NCBI GenBank assembly: GCA_963675135.1
Contig: OY776129.1
Span: 74,927,348 to 74,991,347, forward strand
Direction: 5' to 3'
Length of the DNA stretch: 64,000 bases
Source of the DNA: Galeopsis tetrahit
Lineage: Eukaryota; Streptophyta; Magnoliopsida; Lamiales; Lamiaceae
In this document: positions 35,359 to 47,892 of the stretch, in pieces
Position numbering within the stretch: position 1 is the stretch's first letter
Layout: every line of letters begins with the position of its first letter
Notes under the pieces: generated by a model
What the model saw: the letters and a program-made list of their open reading frames with translations, nothing else
Told to the model about the DNA's origin: nothing
Database searches by the model: none
Program-made: the position numbers and the translations under genes

Positions 35359-35818
35359 TTGCCAAAAATATTTTATTGATCTCTCTAATTTTTTAAATAT
35401 GATTATCCTCGTGGAATATAATAATAAAGTATGGACATTTAATTAGGTGAAATCAATTTTAATTTTGTGGGTGTATATAAGTTAATTGTGTTAAGAAAAA
35501 TATAAATAAGTGCAATGATTTTTTTAGTTTGAAAAATAGATGTGGAACAAATTAAAAGAGACTGTGAAAATTGATTTGAGTGGGGGGAGAGTACTTTGTT
35601 AAGATAAATGTGTTATTCTAACAAATAACAAATTTACACGTATCATACTTATATGTATTAAAATTCACATGAACTTTTTTGCAATATATACTGTTCCATA
35701 TGTTACTCTGTAATTGTTAAAAAAATTATGTGGGTTTAAAAAAATTGGAATAAAGAGATAATACCATTTGTTTGCTCATATATATTTAGGGGGGGAGAAA
35801 ATACTAAATTATCGGTAT
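35359..35818. other. AT-rich spacer
   Basis: No gene or repeat boundary was recognised between the nested MITEs and the hAT element. Confidence 0.5.
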
Positions 35819-35994
35819 ATTGCACGCAGTGACGGAGCCAGGATCTTTAAGTCGGGGCCCAAAAAATAACACTAAAAAAAAATTAAAAAGTGAAAATTTA
35901 AAATAAGCTCATGAAGTACTACTAATATTTATATAATAAAAATGATAAATTTAATTACATTAACATTTAAAAATAAAAATCAAATATAATTAAA

Positions 35995-36261
35995 TTATAA
36001 CATTCCTCTTCGATTCTTCATATTTTGGAAGCGTTGCATGATAGCTTCGTTACTGACTTTCTGAAAGACATCCTTTTCAATGTATGTAACCAAACAATCA
36101 TTCAATAATCGATCTCCCATTCGATTACGGAGTGAACTCTTGATGAATTTCATGGCCGAAAATGCTCTTTCTACAGTAGCTGTGGCAACGGGTAAGATCA
36201 ATGATAACTTAACGAGCAAATACACTAATGGAAAAACAATGTGCTTTCTTGTAGAAACCAT
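35995..36261 (-). pseudogene. hAT transposase C-terminal dimerisation domain remnant
   Basis: This 88-residue frame contains LPVATATVERAFSAMKFIKS and RNRMGDRLLNDCLVTYIEKD, the hATC dimerisation domain of plant hAT transposases (the zinc-finger MYM-type-1-like lineage). The N-terminal and catalytic parts are missing, so it cannot transpose by itself. Confidence 0.88.
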
Positions 36262-36746
36262 CTTCTGAGCAAATTAAAATAACATAAAGCATGAACATTA
36301 ATTAATAACTATAATTTAAGTTACATAAATAAATAATTATTTCTCCTATCACATGATGTCACAAAATTCACAATCCAATAAATTTTTGCTCTATAATTAT
36401 AGAAAACAGAGTAACAACAAGGTGTATATATATTCTTGATCTTTAAATATGAAGAATCCTACAAATTTAAAATTCAACAAGGAGAGAAAAGACTAGAAAT
36501 AAATTTAATTATAAACTAATTAAAACAATAAAGAATATATATAATTAAATTAATAATATAAAAAATTATTACCTTGGAGGAGTGGAGGAGTGGAGAAGTT
36601 GAGGAGTTGAGGATTATAATATATAAACGCCGTGAATGAAAGAAGGGAAATAGGTTGAGAATTTTATAATGAAAATTGCGTGTACAGTATTGGGCCAGAG
36701 AAAATAGGGCACATATTACCATATATTTAATTTTTAATTATTTAAA

Positions 36747-37827
36747 GGGAAAATATCAATTTTGGTCACCCAGTTTTACCTCTTTTCATATTTGGTCAAC
36801 CACATTTAGTCCCTATCAAAATTGGTCACCTAATTATTATATTCTATCAAAATTGATCACTCTGTTAGTCATTCTGTCATTGACTAACGGAGAAAGAGTT
36901 TGAGCCGTGAAATTTCTCAAAACCTATGTTAAAAAATTATCATGCATCTTCTAAAACTAATGAAACAAACGCAGAAGCAAAAATGTACCAATATTTACAT
37001 TATATTTATAATAGGTTAGAAGGAGTTCTGATGCATCTTCTAGAACGTGATTCAATCGAATGTGAAACTTGCTGGGTAGTCAGAAAATTTCAGTAAGTTT
37101 TTAATAATTATTTAACTAAATTATGAATTCATTTTTGTTGGTTTACTTTTTATTTTATAGAAAATGAGAAACTCAAAAGATAAATGCAACTTTGTACTCT
37201 GATTTTTTTTTTTAAAAAATTGTACTCTGTTTTCCCATTCTTGATTTCATATTGAATGTGTATAATAATTGGAGATATAAACTTATTTCAATTCATTTCC
37301 CTATTTATATAATTATTGGAGCATAATTTGTGGTGAAGATTAATTGTAAGAAATTTTCTAAAATTATCCATTCTAGAAAATTTCATAAACTTATTTTTCA
37401 TTCTAAATATTTTTCTATTAAAATCATTATTGCAGATTTCTTGAAATGTTAGTCAAACAATTGAGCGTTTGAAATTAATTGAAATAAATTAATTCCTTCC
37501 AACCTATTATATTACATTCTAGAAGATTCATTAGAATTCTGATCTATTATAAATATAATGTAAATATTAGTAATTTTTCCATGTTTCATTCTTGTTTCTG
37601 CGTTTGTTTCATTAGTTCTCGAAGATGCATGAAAATATTTTAAATTTAGGTTTTGAGAAATTTGACGGCTCAAAACTCTTTCTCCGTTAGTCAATGACAG
37701 ATTGACTAACAGAGTGATCAATTTTGATAGAATATAATAATTGGGTGACCAATTTTGATAGTGACTAAATGTGGGTGACCAAATATGAAAAGAGGTAAAA
37801 TTTGGTGACCAAAATTGATATTTTCCC
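36747..37827. mobile_element. Fold-back Mutator-type element, 1,081 bp, nested in the hAT element
   Basis: The long inverted arms (about 280-310 bp each) start GGGAAAATATCAATTTTGGT and end in the inverse, CAAAATTGATATTTTCCC. Perfect 9-bp direct repeats TTATTTAAA lie at 36738-36746 and 37828-37836. The arms include short internal direct repeats of (A)AAATTGGTCACC and GACTAACGGAGAAAGAGTTT. The AT-rich centre has no coding capacity. The 9-bp duplication and long arms point to the Mutator superfamily. Confidence 0.88.
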
Positions 37828-37939
37828 TTATTTAAATATATATGTGTGTAAAATTACTAAAATACCCTTGATTTTTTTACAAAATTGGTGGGGGGCCCAC
37901 TGCCCCCGGGCCCTTGGTGCCTCCGTCATTGATTGCACG

Positions 37940-39918
37940 TGTAGTATCGTAAAATGGCGAATTTATAAAATAAATTGGTACGATAACGGTATGAAAAATG
38001 GACATATTATCATATTTTGGTATATACACACAAAAAAAAGGGCACCAACGGTAATACGGTATTACCGATATATACCGAAAAAAATTGATATGAAACGATA
38101 TATCATTAATTCGATGTGAAACTGTACTTTAATATTTTTGATATAAAACGATATGTATCAAAATTCGGTACGATATGTTGAATGCATTTTTCACATACAA
38201 AATTTTTGGTAAGTATTGGCATCGATTTTCGAAATATCAAATTTTTTGGTACGTTGTCCATATGCTTTGATATTTTTAGCATACCATATCGAACTACCTC
38301 TACATGGTGAATTACATTAACCAATAATACTCTATAAGCCACATATATCATTATATTGTTGTTCATATATGGATGATTATGTAGCAAGAATACTTATATT
38401 GCCTGTATAACTTTACTCAAACGTGAGTTCTTTTTAGTTGCTGAGATTTTTAAAACCTGTAAAAATATTTTATATATTTTAGAATATTACACGATATAAT
38501 ATTATATAATAAATGACTCATAACGAAAAAGGTCCCGTTTTGCATGTGTTATCAAATTTACAATTTATCCAATCAAACTAGAAACTACAATATATAAATT
38601 AATACTAAAACGTCGTCAAGCCATATGTATTGTTTCCTTTACACCGTATATGAAACATTATTCATAGTTATAAACTTATAATATGATGGAAATAGGAAGT
38701 AATATGAGTGGATATAATCATAGCCTCATCTACCTAGAAATAAGAATACATATATATATATATATATATATGTGGCTTTTGAGTTATGCATTTTACGAAG
38801 ATTTTTTTTTTGGGGGGTCACTTTCTGAATATGGTGTGTGCAAAGAGGACAAGGAAGGCATTATGGAGATATGTATGGGGCATGCCATACATATTATTAC
38901 ATCAACATATATATATATATATGAATCTGTACTGTTTATCTACTTTTCTTATTATTCGGAATATACGTACACATGTTAAAATAAATAAATTTAAAAGGTA
39001 CTCCTAAGTAACACGTATATGTTGTAGGGTTTCAAAAGGTTTTATAAAATGCACCTTATTTTACGATTTGTTCAATTAAACTACAACAAAATGATAAAAA
39101 AAAAAAAAAAAACTTGTCTGCTATTATCACTAATTAATTCTCTAATTTACTTTTATTACACCAAAATATCATCTCTCCTTTTTCTTCCACCTTTCTAATC
39201 TGTCTTACTTTTATTTCTCCTAATTATTATTACACTGTAACAATATTAATAAAACAATACAACTTTAGTTTTGATTTGATATAAAACTTTATTCATTTCC
39301 TTTTCTCTATTTCTAACCAAACACATACTAGTATTTACGAAAATTGCAGAAGTCGAATATCAGTAGTCAGAACGTTATTAGTCAAAATGGGTAAAAATTG
39401 TGTTAGTTATTTCTGAGGTGGTAGAAATTGAAAACCAGTATTTACTATTCATCATATTAATCTCATTCACTGAAACCTTTTCACATTCAATCACAACCAT
39501 TCATTAATTTAAAAAAAAGCGCACTCTACATTTTCATGTAAATTTAAAAACGGATTTTTTTTTTTTGATATCCAAACACATCCTAACAAATCAATAATAA
39601 AAGCCTGAAATGAGCCTATGTAATTTGTCACTGTGCAGGACAATAAAGTGAAAATAAACATTAAAATGAACATGAATTTTGAATAGAGATGTGGCTCGCA
39701 GACTTCCAATGCGGGCCGAGTCCCAAAACTGAGTGAGGAGTCCGAATCAACACAGCCTTTTACCCTGCCAACGGAATCGTACACCATTTTTTTTATTAAT
39801 CATATGTTGATTATTTCTAAATTAATTATATATATTAATAAATGAAATTAATCTTAAAATTATTTTAATGCATGACGAATGATTAGTTACACAAATAATA
39901 ACTAATTAAACTAACTTG
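37940..39918. other. Gene-free AT-rich region
   Basis: 38040-38300 is rich in CGATAT/CGGTA palindromic motifs (GGTATTACCGATATATACCG) that resemble an old MITE into which the hAT element inserted. There is an (AT)n tract at about 38749-38772. No gene is supported. Confidence 0.45.
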
Positions 39919-40113
39919 TACTCCCTCCGTCCCGTGATGGGTGAAATGAAGTAAAATAAAATAATAGATAAAGTATAACTGTATAAGTGATGTGATGGAG
40001 AGAGAGAAAAACATATGCAAAAATTGGAAAAAAATGAAATGAGAAACTTATTGTGGGACATCCATAAAAGCATAAAAGGAAAGTGGGAAACTTATAGTGG
40101 GACGGAAAGAGTA
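39919..40113. mobile_element. CTCCCTCCGTCC-family MITE
   Basis: The ends TACTCCCTCCGTCCCGTGAT and TATAGTGGGACGGAAAGAGTA are inverted. Internal GTGGGAAACTTATAGTGGGA is repeated near GAGAAACTTATTGTGGGACA. TA flanks fit Stowaway-type elements. Confidence 0.75.
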
Positions 40114-40803
40114 CTGTCAAATTGAGTATCAAATAAAATTTACCTCATTTTTTTAGAATAATTTACCACAAATTAGACCAGCATGAATCCCTTATTCGAC
40201 TTTAAGGGAGTATTTCATTATTTATAATATTTAAAACATGTAATAAATGATGTTACAAATTATTATCAAATGACATGTGTCAAGTGTTAAAAATAATTAA
40301 ATGAATGAAACATAACAATAAAATGATTTTAATTGAAATTTGATTAAGTGTCCTTTATTTTTTCAGGAATGTTTGATTCGGGACTGAGGTGGCCTGGTGG
40401 GGAATGAGAATTGTTTGGTGCAATAGTTTTATTACTCAAAATTAGGTTGATTTATTTATATTTTGGGTGAGATGATTATCATTCACTGTAAAAATTGCAA
40501 TCAACTCTTTTCAATCAAATTGAGTTTTAACACTTGTATAAAATATTTTATATATAATATATATTTAATTAAAATAATTTTTAAAAATTGACTAAAAAAA
40601 AATTAAGAAATGCAAGTAGGTGGTCTCAGATATGTGTTACTATAAAACCAAAAATATGTTAAGAACAAATCTTTAATTAATTAGAACTTTTACTCATTTG
40701 CTGAATTTGTCTACAAAAATTCTTTTTTTTTTTTTCATAATTTTTATGTTTGTTTTTCATCTTTTTCATATTTTACTCACGTTAACTAATAATTCATACA
40801 AAA
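40114..40803. other. AT-rich flank of the LINE
   Basis: No gene. It ends with the left copy of the LINE target duplication, TTCATACAAAA at 40793-40803. Confidence 0.55.
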
Positions 40804-41299
40804 AATATTTGATGCACAATCATAGCTTAGCGGAGAGTGGGAGACACGCGCCTGAGGGAGGCGATTTTGTAAGTATGTAGGTGCAATTTACGTTTTGTAG
40901 GTGCGATCCCCAAAATCGCATAGAACACTCCATACCTAGGGCTTGTCTGCATCTATGGATTTTCAATCATTGCATTAAATCCATATCCTCTTCCCAAATA
41001 TTTGTGGCGTAAAGGCATTAAATTTGTCTGAACCAATGGAAGCGTGGTTTTTTCTCTCCCGAGAAGATTTCTGGTTTGCTTCTCTCACGATTTGGGTGCT
41101 TTTGTATCTCCCGATGCGGCGGTTTACGTCCCCGGGGAATGTTCGACTGAGAATCATGATTACTGCTTGCCGTGATTATCTAGATGTTCTGGGATTGGGT
41201 AGGAGGGCGGCCGGAGACACTATAAATGGAGCTGTTTTGAGGGCTCGATTTCCAGTCATCTGCATCTTTTCCCTTCTCTTGTTTCTCTCTTTTACTCTG

Positions 41300-42665
41300 A
41301 TGGCGGAAAATTTGAACGAGCAAATTCGTAAGGTCAGTCTCACTGAGGTCGAAGAGACCCCTCTCCAAGTCTCAGATGAGGAACTGATCTTCCCCCGAAA
41401 TGCTCTCCTTGGGCGTTTCACTATCAGGAATCCTACAAGTATGAAGGAGATTTTGGCTACTCTCAAGAAAATCTGGAAAGTTGAAGGGATGGTGAGGATC
41501 TCCCCTATGGGAGAGGGATACTTTATGTTTGAGTTCGAGAAGGAGGCTGACTGTGGCAAAGTCTTCTACAGACAACCTTGGTTCATGAGCGGGCCGATGC
41601 TGGTGCTGTCAAAACTAAGGGGAGACGAACAACCAAGAGACTTGATTATTGACTTTATCCCTCTTTGGATTCAGGTCCATGGCTTGCCTATTTATGCTAT
41701 GACTAAACAAATTGCTTTCCGTCTGGGAGTTAAATTTGGTGATGTGATTGACTTGGATTGTCCGGATGGGGCTATTGCGTGGGGTCGCTGCCTGCGTGTT
41801 AGGGTGCTTCTCGACCTCCAAAAGCCGCTGCACAGAAACACTCACATTGTAATCAGAGGTGAGCTCATCACACTCCCCTTAAGGTACGAAAAACTTGGAG
41901 ACTTTTGCTATCATTGTGGGGGTAGTTACGCATGTGGAAAAAGATTGTCCGGAGAGGTATAATGAATTTGGTTTTGAGTTTAATGCTAAGAAGAACTATC
42001 CTCTTTGGATTCGGGCTGAGGGTCAAAAGGGCTTGGACCCTGAACTGTATGAGTTTTTTAGGACAAATCCTCTAAGCCCGCCACAACCGCAGGACTTGAA
42101 TCAGGAAGGTACTATGGGAGCTTCTTCTTCTGCTCTCGCCATTGTTCCAAACCCGGCTGCTGGTGGTTTGGATTTTGCTGAAAAACAGGGGCTTCCTGTT
42201 CGTAATAGGCAAAAGGAGGAAGAGGACTATCTGGTGGACTCTGTGCTAGTAAGCGAGGTTCAACGTAGAAGGGAGCAAGCTGGGGAAAGATGGGTTGTAA
42301 TGGAGACCAAGGAAAATGAGTACTTTTACTCCGGTGAAAAAAGTGGAACAAAACAGAGGCATGATAGAGAAGGAATAGGTGCTGGTAAGGGACCAATGGT
42401 TGAACTAAAGTTGAAAGGAAAGATGGGGGCATACTTGGAAGATGATCGTCCAGCGGAGTTTCAGATGAAGTCCTCCGTGAAGGGGCAGAGGAAACGAGGT
42501 AGAATGTGTTCGAATGCTGGAAGACTTGAAGAAAATAAGGATGAGGAGTTTTTTGACATGGATTCTGGATCGAGTGCTGGGAAGAAGAAGTCCAAGACGG
42601 ACGAGGATGTGGAGAGTTCAACTAATGCGGAGTCGGGTGATCCCCACCTCCGCGACGCTGTATGA
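41300..42665 (+). pseudogene. LINE ORF1 (DUF4283 and CCHC zinc knuckle), one frameshift
   Basis: From ATG 41300 it reads MAENLNEQIRKVSLTEVEET. A DUF4283-like nucleic-acid-binding domain covers about residues 30-170, with RQPWFMSGPMLVLSKLR and LPLWIQVHGLP-like text. The zinc knuckle CYHCG is split from VTHVEKDCP by one extra G in the G run near 41918-41922, moving the frame to the second open part (41895-42665). The C-terminal part is acidic and Lys-rich (SSAGKKKSKTDEDVESSTNA). ORF1 proteins of this type bind LINE RNA. Confidence 0.85.
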
Positions 42666-45600
42666 AGATTATGTCCTGGAACGCACGAGGCTTAAGGGGG
42701 CCAAATGCGTTCCAAAAAATTAGGCGAGTGGTCGTCATAAATAAACCCTCTTTGTTTTTTGTGTTAGAATCGAAAGCTCATGTTAGTATGGTTCAATCTT
42801 GGAGAGCTTTACTTGGCTTTCAATCCTGTTTTGTAGTTGATGCAATTGGTTTGAAATGAGGAATGATTCTTTTTGCTAATAGTGATGTTGATGTTTGTGT
42901 TAATTCTTTTTCTGTTGGACATATTGATGCTCTAGTAAATTGGAATGGCTCTAGTTGGTATTTCACGGGATTTCAAGGAAGTCCATATAACTCTCATCGG
43001 ACCTTTTCTTTTGAGCTTCTCAAGAGAGTGAGAAGTACTCATGATCTTAGTAAATCTTGGTTGGTAGGTGGTGATTTTAATCAATTCCTATCTTATAATG
43101 AGAAGAAAGGTGGGGTGATTAACAATAGTATTAGACAAAATATGGAATTTCTTCGTTCTATTCTTTATGATTTGGGACTTCAAGACTTGGGTTTTAAGGG
43201 GCCTATTTTTACATGGACAAACAAAAGGAAACCCCCGTATAATATTAGAGAAAGATTGGACCGATTTGTTGCAACAAGTGATTGGATGAAGAACTTTGAT
43301 GGGATAAAGGTTGAGCATTTACAATTTTATGGATCTGACCACAGGGTCATCTCTCTTAATATTAAGGCAAAAAGCTTAAGGTGGGAAAGATGTACGAAGA
43401 GAATTTTTAGATTTGAAAATGTTTGGCTGCAAGAATCTTCTTTCAAACAAGTTTTTTTGCAGTTATGGAATAAAGATTCTCTTCATCAAAGTTTGCCTTG
43501 CAAATTGAGAATGGTGGGGGACGGGCTGCATATTTGGGCCTCTGAGACGATCGGAAATGTGGACGCTCGTATTCGAGCCCTTCTACACAAGATTAACAAT
43601 CTTAATGCACAACGAAGGGAAGATGAGGAAATGTATGAGGAGGCAATGCTTGAAAAATTGTTTGCAAAACAGGAGGAAATCTGGCATCAGCGGTCGAGGG
43701 TAAATTGGATGCAATGTGGGGATAGAAACACATCTTACTTTCACAAACGAGCTACGGAACGCAGGGGTAAAAATGCGATGATGAGCTTAAACGATGAAAA
43801 TGGGGTGGAAATCTCGACCAAGGAAGAAATCACAGCTTTACTCTCGAGGACTTTTGGTAGTTTGTTCACATCATCGAACCCGTCGATGGAACAAATTGAG
43901 AGAGTTACAAAATTCACTACCCCTGTGGTGACGCAGGAGATGAACCATGTTTTGACTGGGGTCTTTACTGAGCTAGATGTCAAACAAGCTATGTTTGATA
44001 TGAATCCGAACAAAGCTCCGGGTCCGGATGGTTTTAATGCAAAATTCTTTCAAGAAATGTGGGAAACGGTTGGTAATGAGGTTACGAAGGGGGTGCTTGG
44101 TATTCTTAATGATGGACACGAGTTGGAAGAATGGAACAGGACACTTATCACTCTCGTTCCTAAAGTAAAGTCACCAATGCAGGTTGGGGACTATAGACCT
44201 ATCAGTCTCTGCAATGTGATTTATAGGCTTGTGGCGAAGGTCATAGCCAGTCGTCTGAAAATCATTTTCCCCCACATTATTGATGATAACCAGAGTGCTT
44301 TTATACAAGGCCGGTTAATTTTTGATAATATTCTGCTTAGCTATGAATGCATGCATTGGCTACGAAACAACAAAAGCCAGGGGGGCTATGCGGTGGCGAA
44401 ACTGGACATGAGTAAGGCCCACGACAGGGTGGAGTGGGCCTTCCTTAGAATCCAGATGGAAAAAATGGGTCTCCATAACAGGATTGTTGACCTGATTATG
44501 AGATGTGTTACGTCAGTAAGATATGCTTTTTATGTCAATAATACGGTAGTAGGGGACATTGTTCCCTCGAGGGGTCTTAGGCAGGGAGATCCTCTATCGC
44601 CGTTTCTTTTTGTTATATGTGCTCAAGCTCTATCCTCGTGTTTTCATGAGAAAGTGGCTCGGGGTGAGATAGCAGGTATTAAGATAGCTAGAGAGGCTCC
44701 GATGATCTCTCACTTGTTCTTTGCAGATGACAGTGTGCTTTTTTTCAAAGCAAAGAAGCAGTATGGGCAGACCATTATGGAGACCCTTCGGGATTACGAA
44801 GCTGCTTCGGGTCAACAGGTAAATCTTAACAAATCTTCTATTCTCTTTAGTCCTTGTACTCAGATTGACAACCAGCAAGAGATTATGAATACTCTTAACA
44901 TTCGAGTCTCGCAAGGACATAAGATGTATCTTGGTTTGCCAACTTTCTCCCTTAGAGGGAAGAGAATGCAATTTGCATACTTGGTGGATAGGATTCGGAA
45001 AAGAATTGATGATTGGAAAAACAGAGAGTTCTCTGAAGGGGGACGGGAAACTTTAATCAAATCAGTATTACAAGCTATTCCTACGTATGCAATGTCATGC
45101 TTCAAGCTGCCAATTCAGGTTTGCAAAGAGATGGATTCTCTTATGGCCAACTTTTGGTGGGGCCAGGTGGATGGACATAATCGCATGCACTGGACAAAGT
45201 GGGATAATTTGTGTCAGTCAAAAGATCATGGAGGCCTGGGTTTTCGGAAAATGGCGCATTTTAACAAGGCTCTTCTAGCAAAGCAGGTGTGGAGGCTTAT
45301 TGATAATCCTCAATCTCTGGTGGCTAGGGTCCTTAAGGCTCGATATTTTAAGCACCAAGATGTGATGAGTGCGGAGATTGGCTCGAATCCATCATTTATG
45401 TGGAGATCTCTGTGTTCGAGTAGGGATTTACTCGATAAAGGAATTCGTTGGATGGTAGGAAAAGGGGACAAGATATCGATATATAAACATGCTTGGGTTC
45501 TAGGTCTACATGATGGATTCATACGCTCTAACATTGTGGCGGGTTTTGGGGTATGCGATTTTCTTGATGAGAATAGAGAATGGAAAGAAGACCTGGTTCG

Positions 45601-46709
45601 ACAAGCTTTCCTTCCTTTTGAGGCCGAAGGTGTACTTCGTACGGCCGTGGGTAGCGTGGAAGATGACGATAAGTGCTTCTGGACCTACGATAAAAAAAGT
45701 GTCTTCACGGTAAAGTCAGGCTATTGGCTCTATCGGAATCTTGAAGAGGGGAAAAAAGGGGGCGAATCTTGCTCTGATTTTGATCTAAGAAGCCGATGGT
45801 GGAAAACTTTATGGAAGATGCAATTACCTCCTAAGATCCGAATCTTTGGTTGAAAAATGTTTTGGGATCTTATCGCCACGGAAGGCAATCTGGCAAAAAG
45901 GGGAATAGAGAGTAACAACAACTGCGGTTTCTGTGGATCTTTTAGGCCTACAACGATTCATGCTATTTTCATCTGCAAGGGAGTTCGTGAGATTTGGAAG
46001 GATTTGGGATATCATCAAAAAAGGGCAACATTTACAAACCGCGCCTTTTCTGGAGCTAATATGGAAGGAGAATGCCCTTGATCAAGTGGAGGATTTTATT
46101 ATGGTGGCATGGGGAGTATGGCGAGACAGGTGTAAGGCGATGCATGAACAAAACAAGGACAAACGTAAATGCCATATTTCAACAGGTGATGCAGTTCTAG
46201 CTTATCTGGATGCTTTCCGACAGGTTCATCGTCAGAAAAAGACTAGAAAAAGTAATGAGTGGCCGGATATTGGTGAAGGAAGCCAAGAGAACGTGAATAT
46301 CTGTGGTTTCTTTGAAGTTGACGGAGCTTTCAATGCAGAAAAGAGAAGATACGGAATTGGAGGAGTGGGATACAACGAGAATGGAGACATTGTTTATTCC
46401 TTTTCCAAAAAATTGGCGCCTCAACGTAATGTCCTTAGTATTGAACTACAAGCAATTGAGGAGGCACTTAAAGAGGCTAAGGCGCTAAACTGGACCCGTC
46501 TGATTATAAAATCAGATTCTCAACAAGCCTTGAGTATGTGCCATTCTCTATCTCGGGATAAGGGACCTGAAGCGGTTTTTGCAGCTAGGATTCAACAAAG
46601 GGCAAGAGAATTTGTAGTGTGCAAATTCGATTATATACCTAGAAGCAGAAATCAAAAGGTGCATCGGCTGGTGCAGGACACAGTCCTCTCTACCATTTCA
46701 CGTGATTGA
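42662..46709 (+). pseudogene. LINE ORF2 (endonuclease, reverse transcriptase, RNase H), two stops and one frameshift
   Basis: It starts MKIMSWNARGLRGPNAFQKI, the APE-type endonuclease opening, with VGGDFNQFL and YGSDHRVISL further on. A TGA at 42857-42859 interrupts it. Reverse transcriptase motifs follow: NKAPGPDGF, DYRPISLCNVIYRLVAKVIA, AKLDMSKAHDRVEW, RGLRQGDPLSPFLF and FADDSVLFF. A second TGA at 45851-45853 falls where the family has Trp (IFG-W-KMFWDLIA). A frameshift near 46000 then leads into an RNase H domain (FFEVDGAFNAEKRRYGIGGV, IIKSDSQQALSM) to the stop at 46707. Tyr in DMSKAYDRVEW is His here. Confidence 0.9.
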
Positions 46710-46812
46710 AATGAAGGGTTTGTTTGTTGGTTTAATAGGTTTTCTCTTGTTATTTTTGTTCTGATCGGAACCTATGTAATCCTAAAAAAAAAAAAAAAAA
46801 TTTCATACAAAA

Positions 46813-47150
46813 TCTCCCATTTTTTTTTATAATAACATCTTTTGTTCTTGTATTAACTTTAGTACATTTTTGCACATTCATTGTTTATGCATTAAAACCT
46901 TTGTGTTATTATCCTTATAAAACACATATTTCCTCCGTCCCATAATTTTATGCACACTTTTCTTAACGGGACGTTTCAACATTTTTTGCACACTCTAAAA
47001 AATAAAATAATAATACCAATAATATCCATCATTTAGGGTGTGTTTGCAAACTCTATAAACAACTTAAAAGCACTTCTCAAAAGTAAAAGTTGTGAGAGGG
47101 CAACTTTAAAAAAAGTGATTCTAGAAGCATTTGTAGAGGGGACGAGATCT
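46813..47150. other. Intergenic flank right of the LINE
   Basis: 46929-46985 carries one end (CCTCCGTCCCATAATTTTAT, CTTAACGGGACG) of a CTCCCTCCGTCC-family MITE, but the matching other end is not visible, so it is probably a remnant. No gene. Confidence 0.5.
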
Positions 47151-47572
47151 CATGTTACACTAACCGGATGAGTGACACGTGTCCAAGTGAGAGATTATGA
47201 GGATGGTAAAATTAACAGCGTTAAAATAATACTAGGAAAGGTAATGTTAGTATTTTTAGAAAAAACAGAGGTGGACAAATCTCTTCTCCAACGTAATCTT
47301 GGGCAAGAAGATCAATATGGTAATCTCAACCATGAAGATAGAAATAATTCATTGTAGCAAAGCTCCATATTCTCTGACCCAAAAGAGTTCGGCTGTGAAT
47401 GAAAAATTAAGATTTCTCTTAATTCTGAAGATTACCGTACCGAAGCTTCGACGGAGATTGTCGGCGTCAGAAAATTATGCTCTTTTTCCCCTCCTTTCCT
47501 AGTATTATTTTAACGCTGTTAATTTTACCATCCTCATAATCTCTCACTTGGACACGTCCGATTATTGTAACA
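47151..47572. mobile_element. Inverted-repeat element upstream of PATL6, perfect 64-bp arms
   Basis: Arms 47178-47241 and 47493-47556 are perfect reverse complements over 64 bp (CGTGTCCAAGTGAGAGATTA to ACTAGGAAAGG). Weaker pairing reaches outward to GTTACACTAACCGGATGAG against TCCGATTATTGTAAC. The 250-bp centre is not obviously coding. Ends and target duplication could not be fixed. It lies about 320 bp before the PATL6-like start codon. Confidence 0.7.
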
Positions 47573-47892
47573 GAAGATGTAACCATTGTGTAACAGGCCA
47601 AAAAAAACAGGTATCAACAATGAAATACTATTATTTTATTTATTTATGAGATATAGTAATAATATCTTCTATACTATAAAAATATTCTTTAATTTTTTAT
47701 TTTTTTTAAATGAGAGCAAGATTGCGCGAACCATTTCAAAATTGAAGGGTGTGGGCATTCCACTCCATGACTCCACGTCTATTGAAATTTGGACACGACA
47801 CGCACTAATCATCATATGATCTCCTCCTCCTCAAACTCACACAATTATTCTCATTATTCAAATCCCTTCTTTCTCTCTCATCTCATTTGCAA

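Larger units (their letters stand above)
35827..37931. mobile_element. hAT element with 8-bp target duplication, internally deleted
   Basis: The ends are CAGTGACGGAGCCAGGATCT and the inverse, ending GGTGCCTCCGTCATTG. The 8-bp direct repeat ATTGCACG flanks it exactly (35819-35826 and 37932-37939). It is 2,105 bp, of which 1,081 bp is a later fold-back insertion. Only the C-terminal part of a hAT transposase remains (35995-36261, minus strand). End sequences closely match the MITE at 12178-12533. Confidence 0.92.
40804..46801 (+). mobile_element. Near full-length L1-type LINE with target duplication and poly(A)
   Basis: About 6.0 kb with a 5' leader, ORF1 (41300-42665), ORF2 (42662-46709), a short 3' region and a poly(A) run of about 17 at 46784-46800. 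The 11-bp direct repeat TTCATACAAAA occurs at 40793-40803 and 46802-46812. ORF2 has endonuclease, reverse transcriptase, zinc-knuckle-like and RNase H parts in the usual plant L1 order. It carries few disabling changes (one in ORF1, three in ORF2), so the insertion is fairly young but dead. Confidence 0.92.

Noticed and set aside
42112..42621. 169-codon minus-strand open frame inside the LINE
   Set aside because: It is antisense to ORF1, which has recognisable domains; the Pro/His-rich composition is a shadow.
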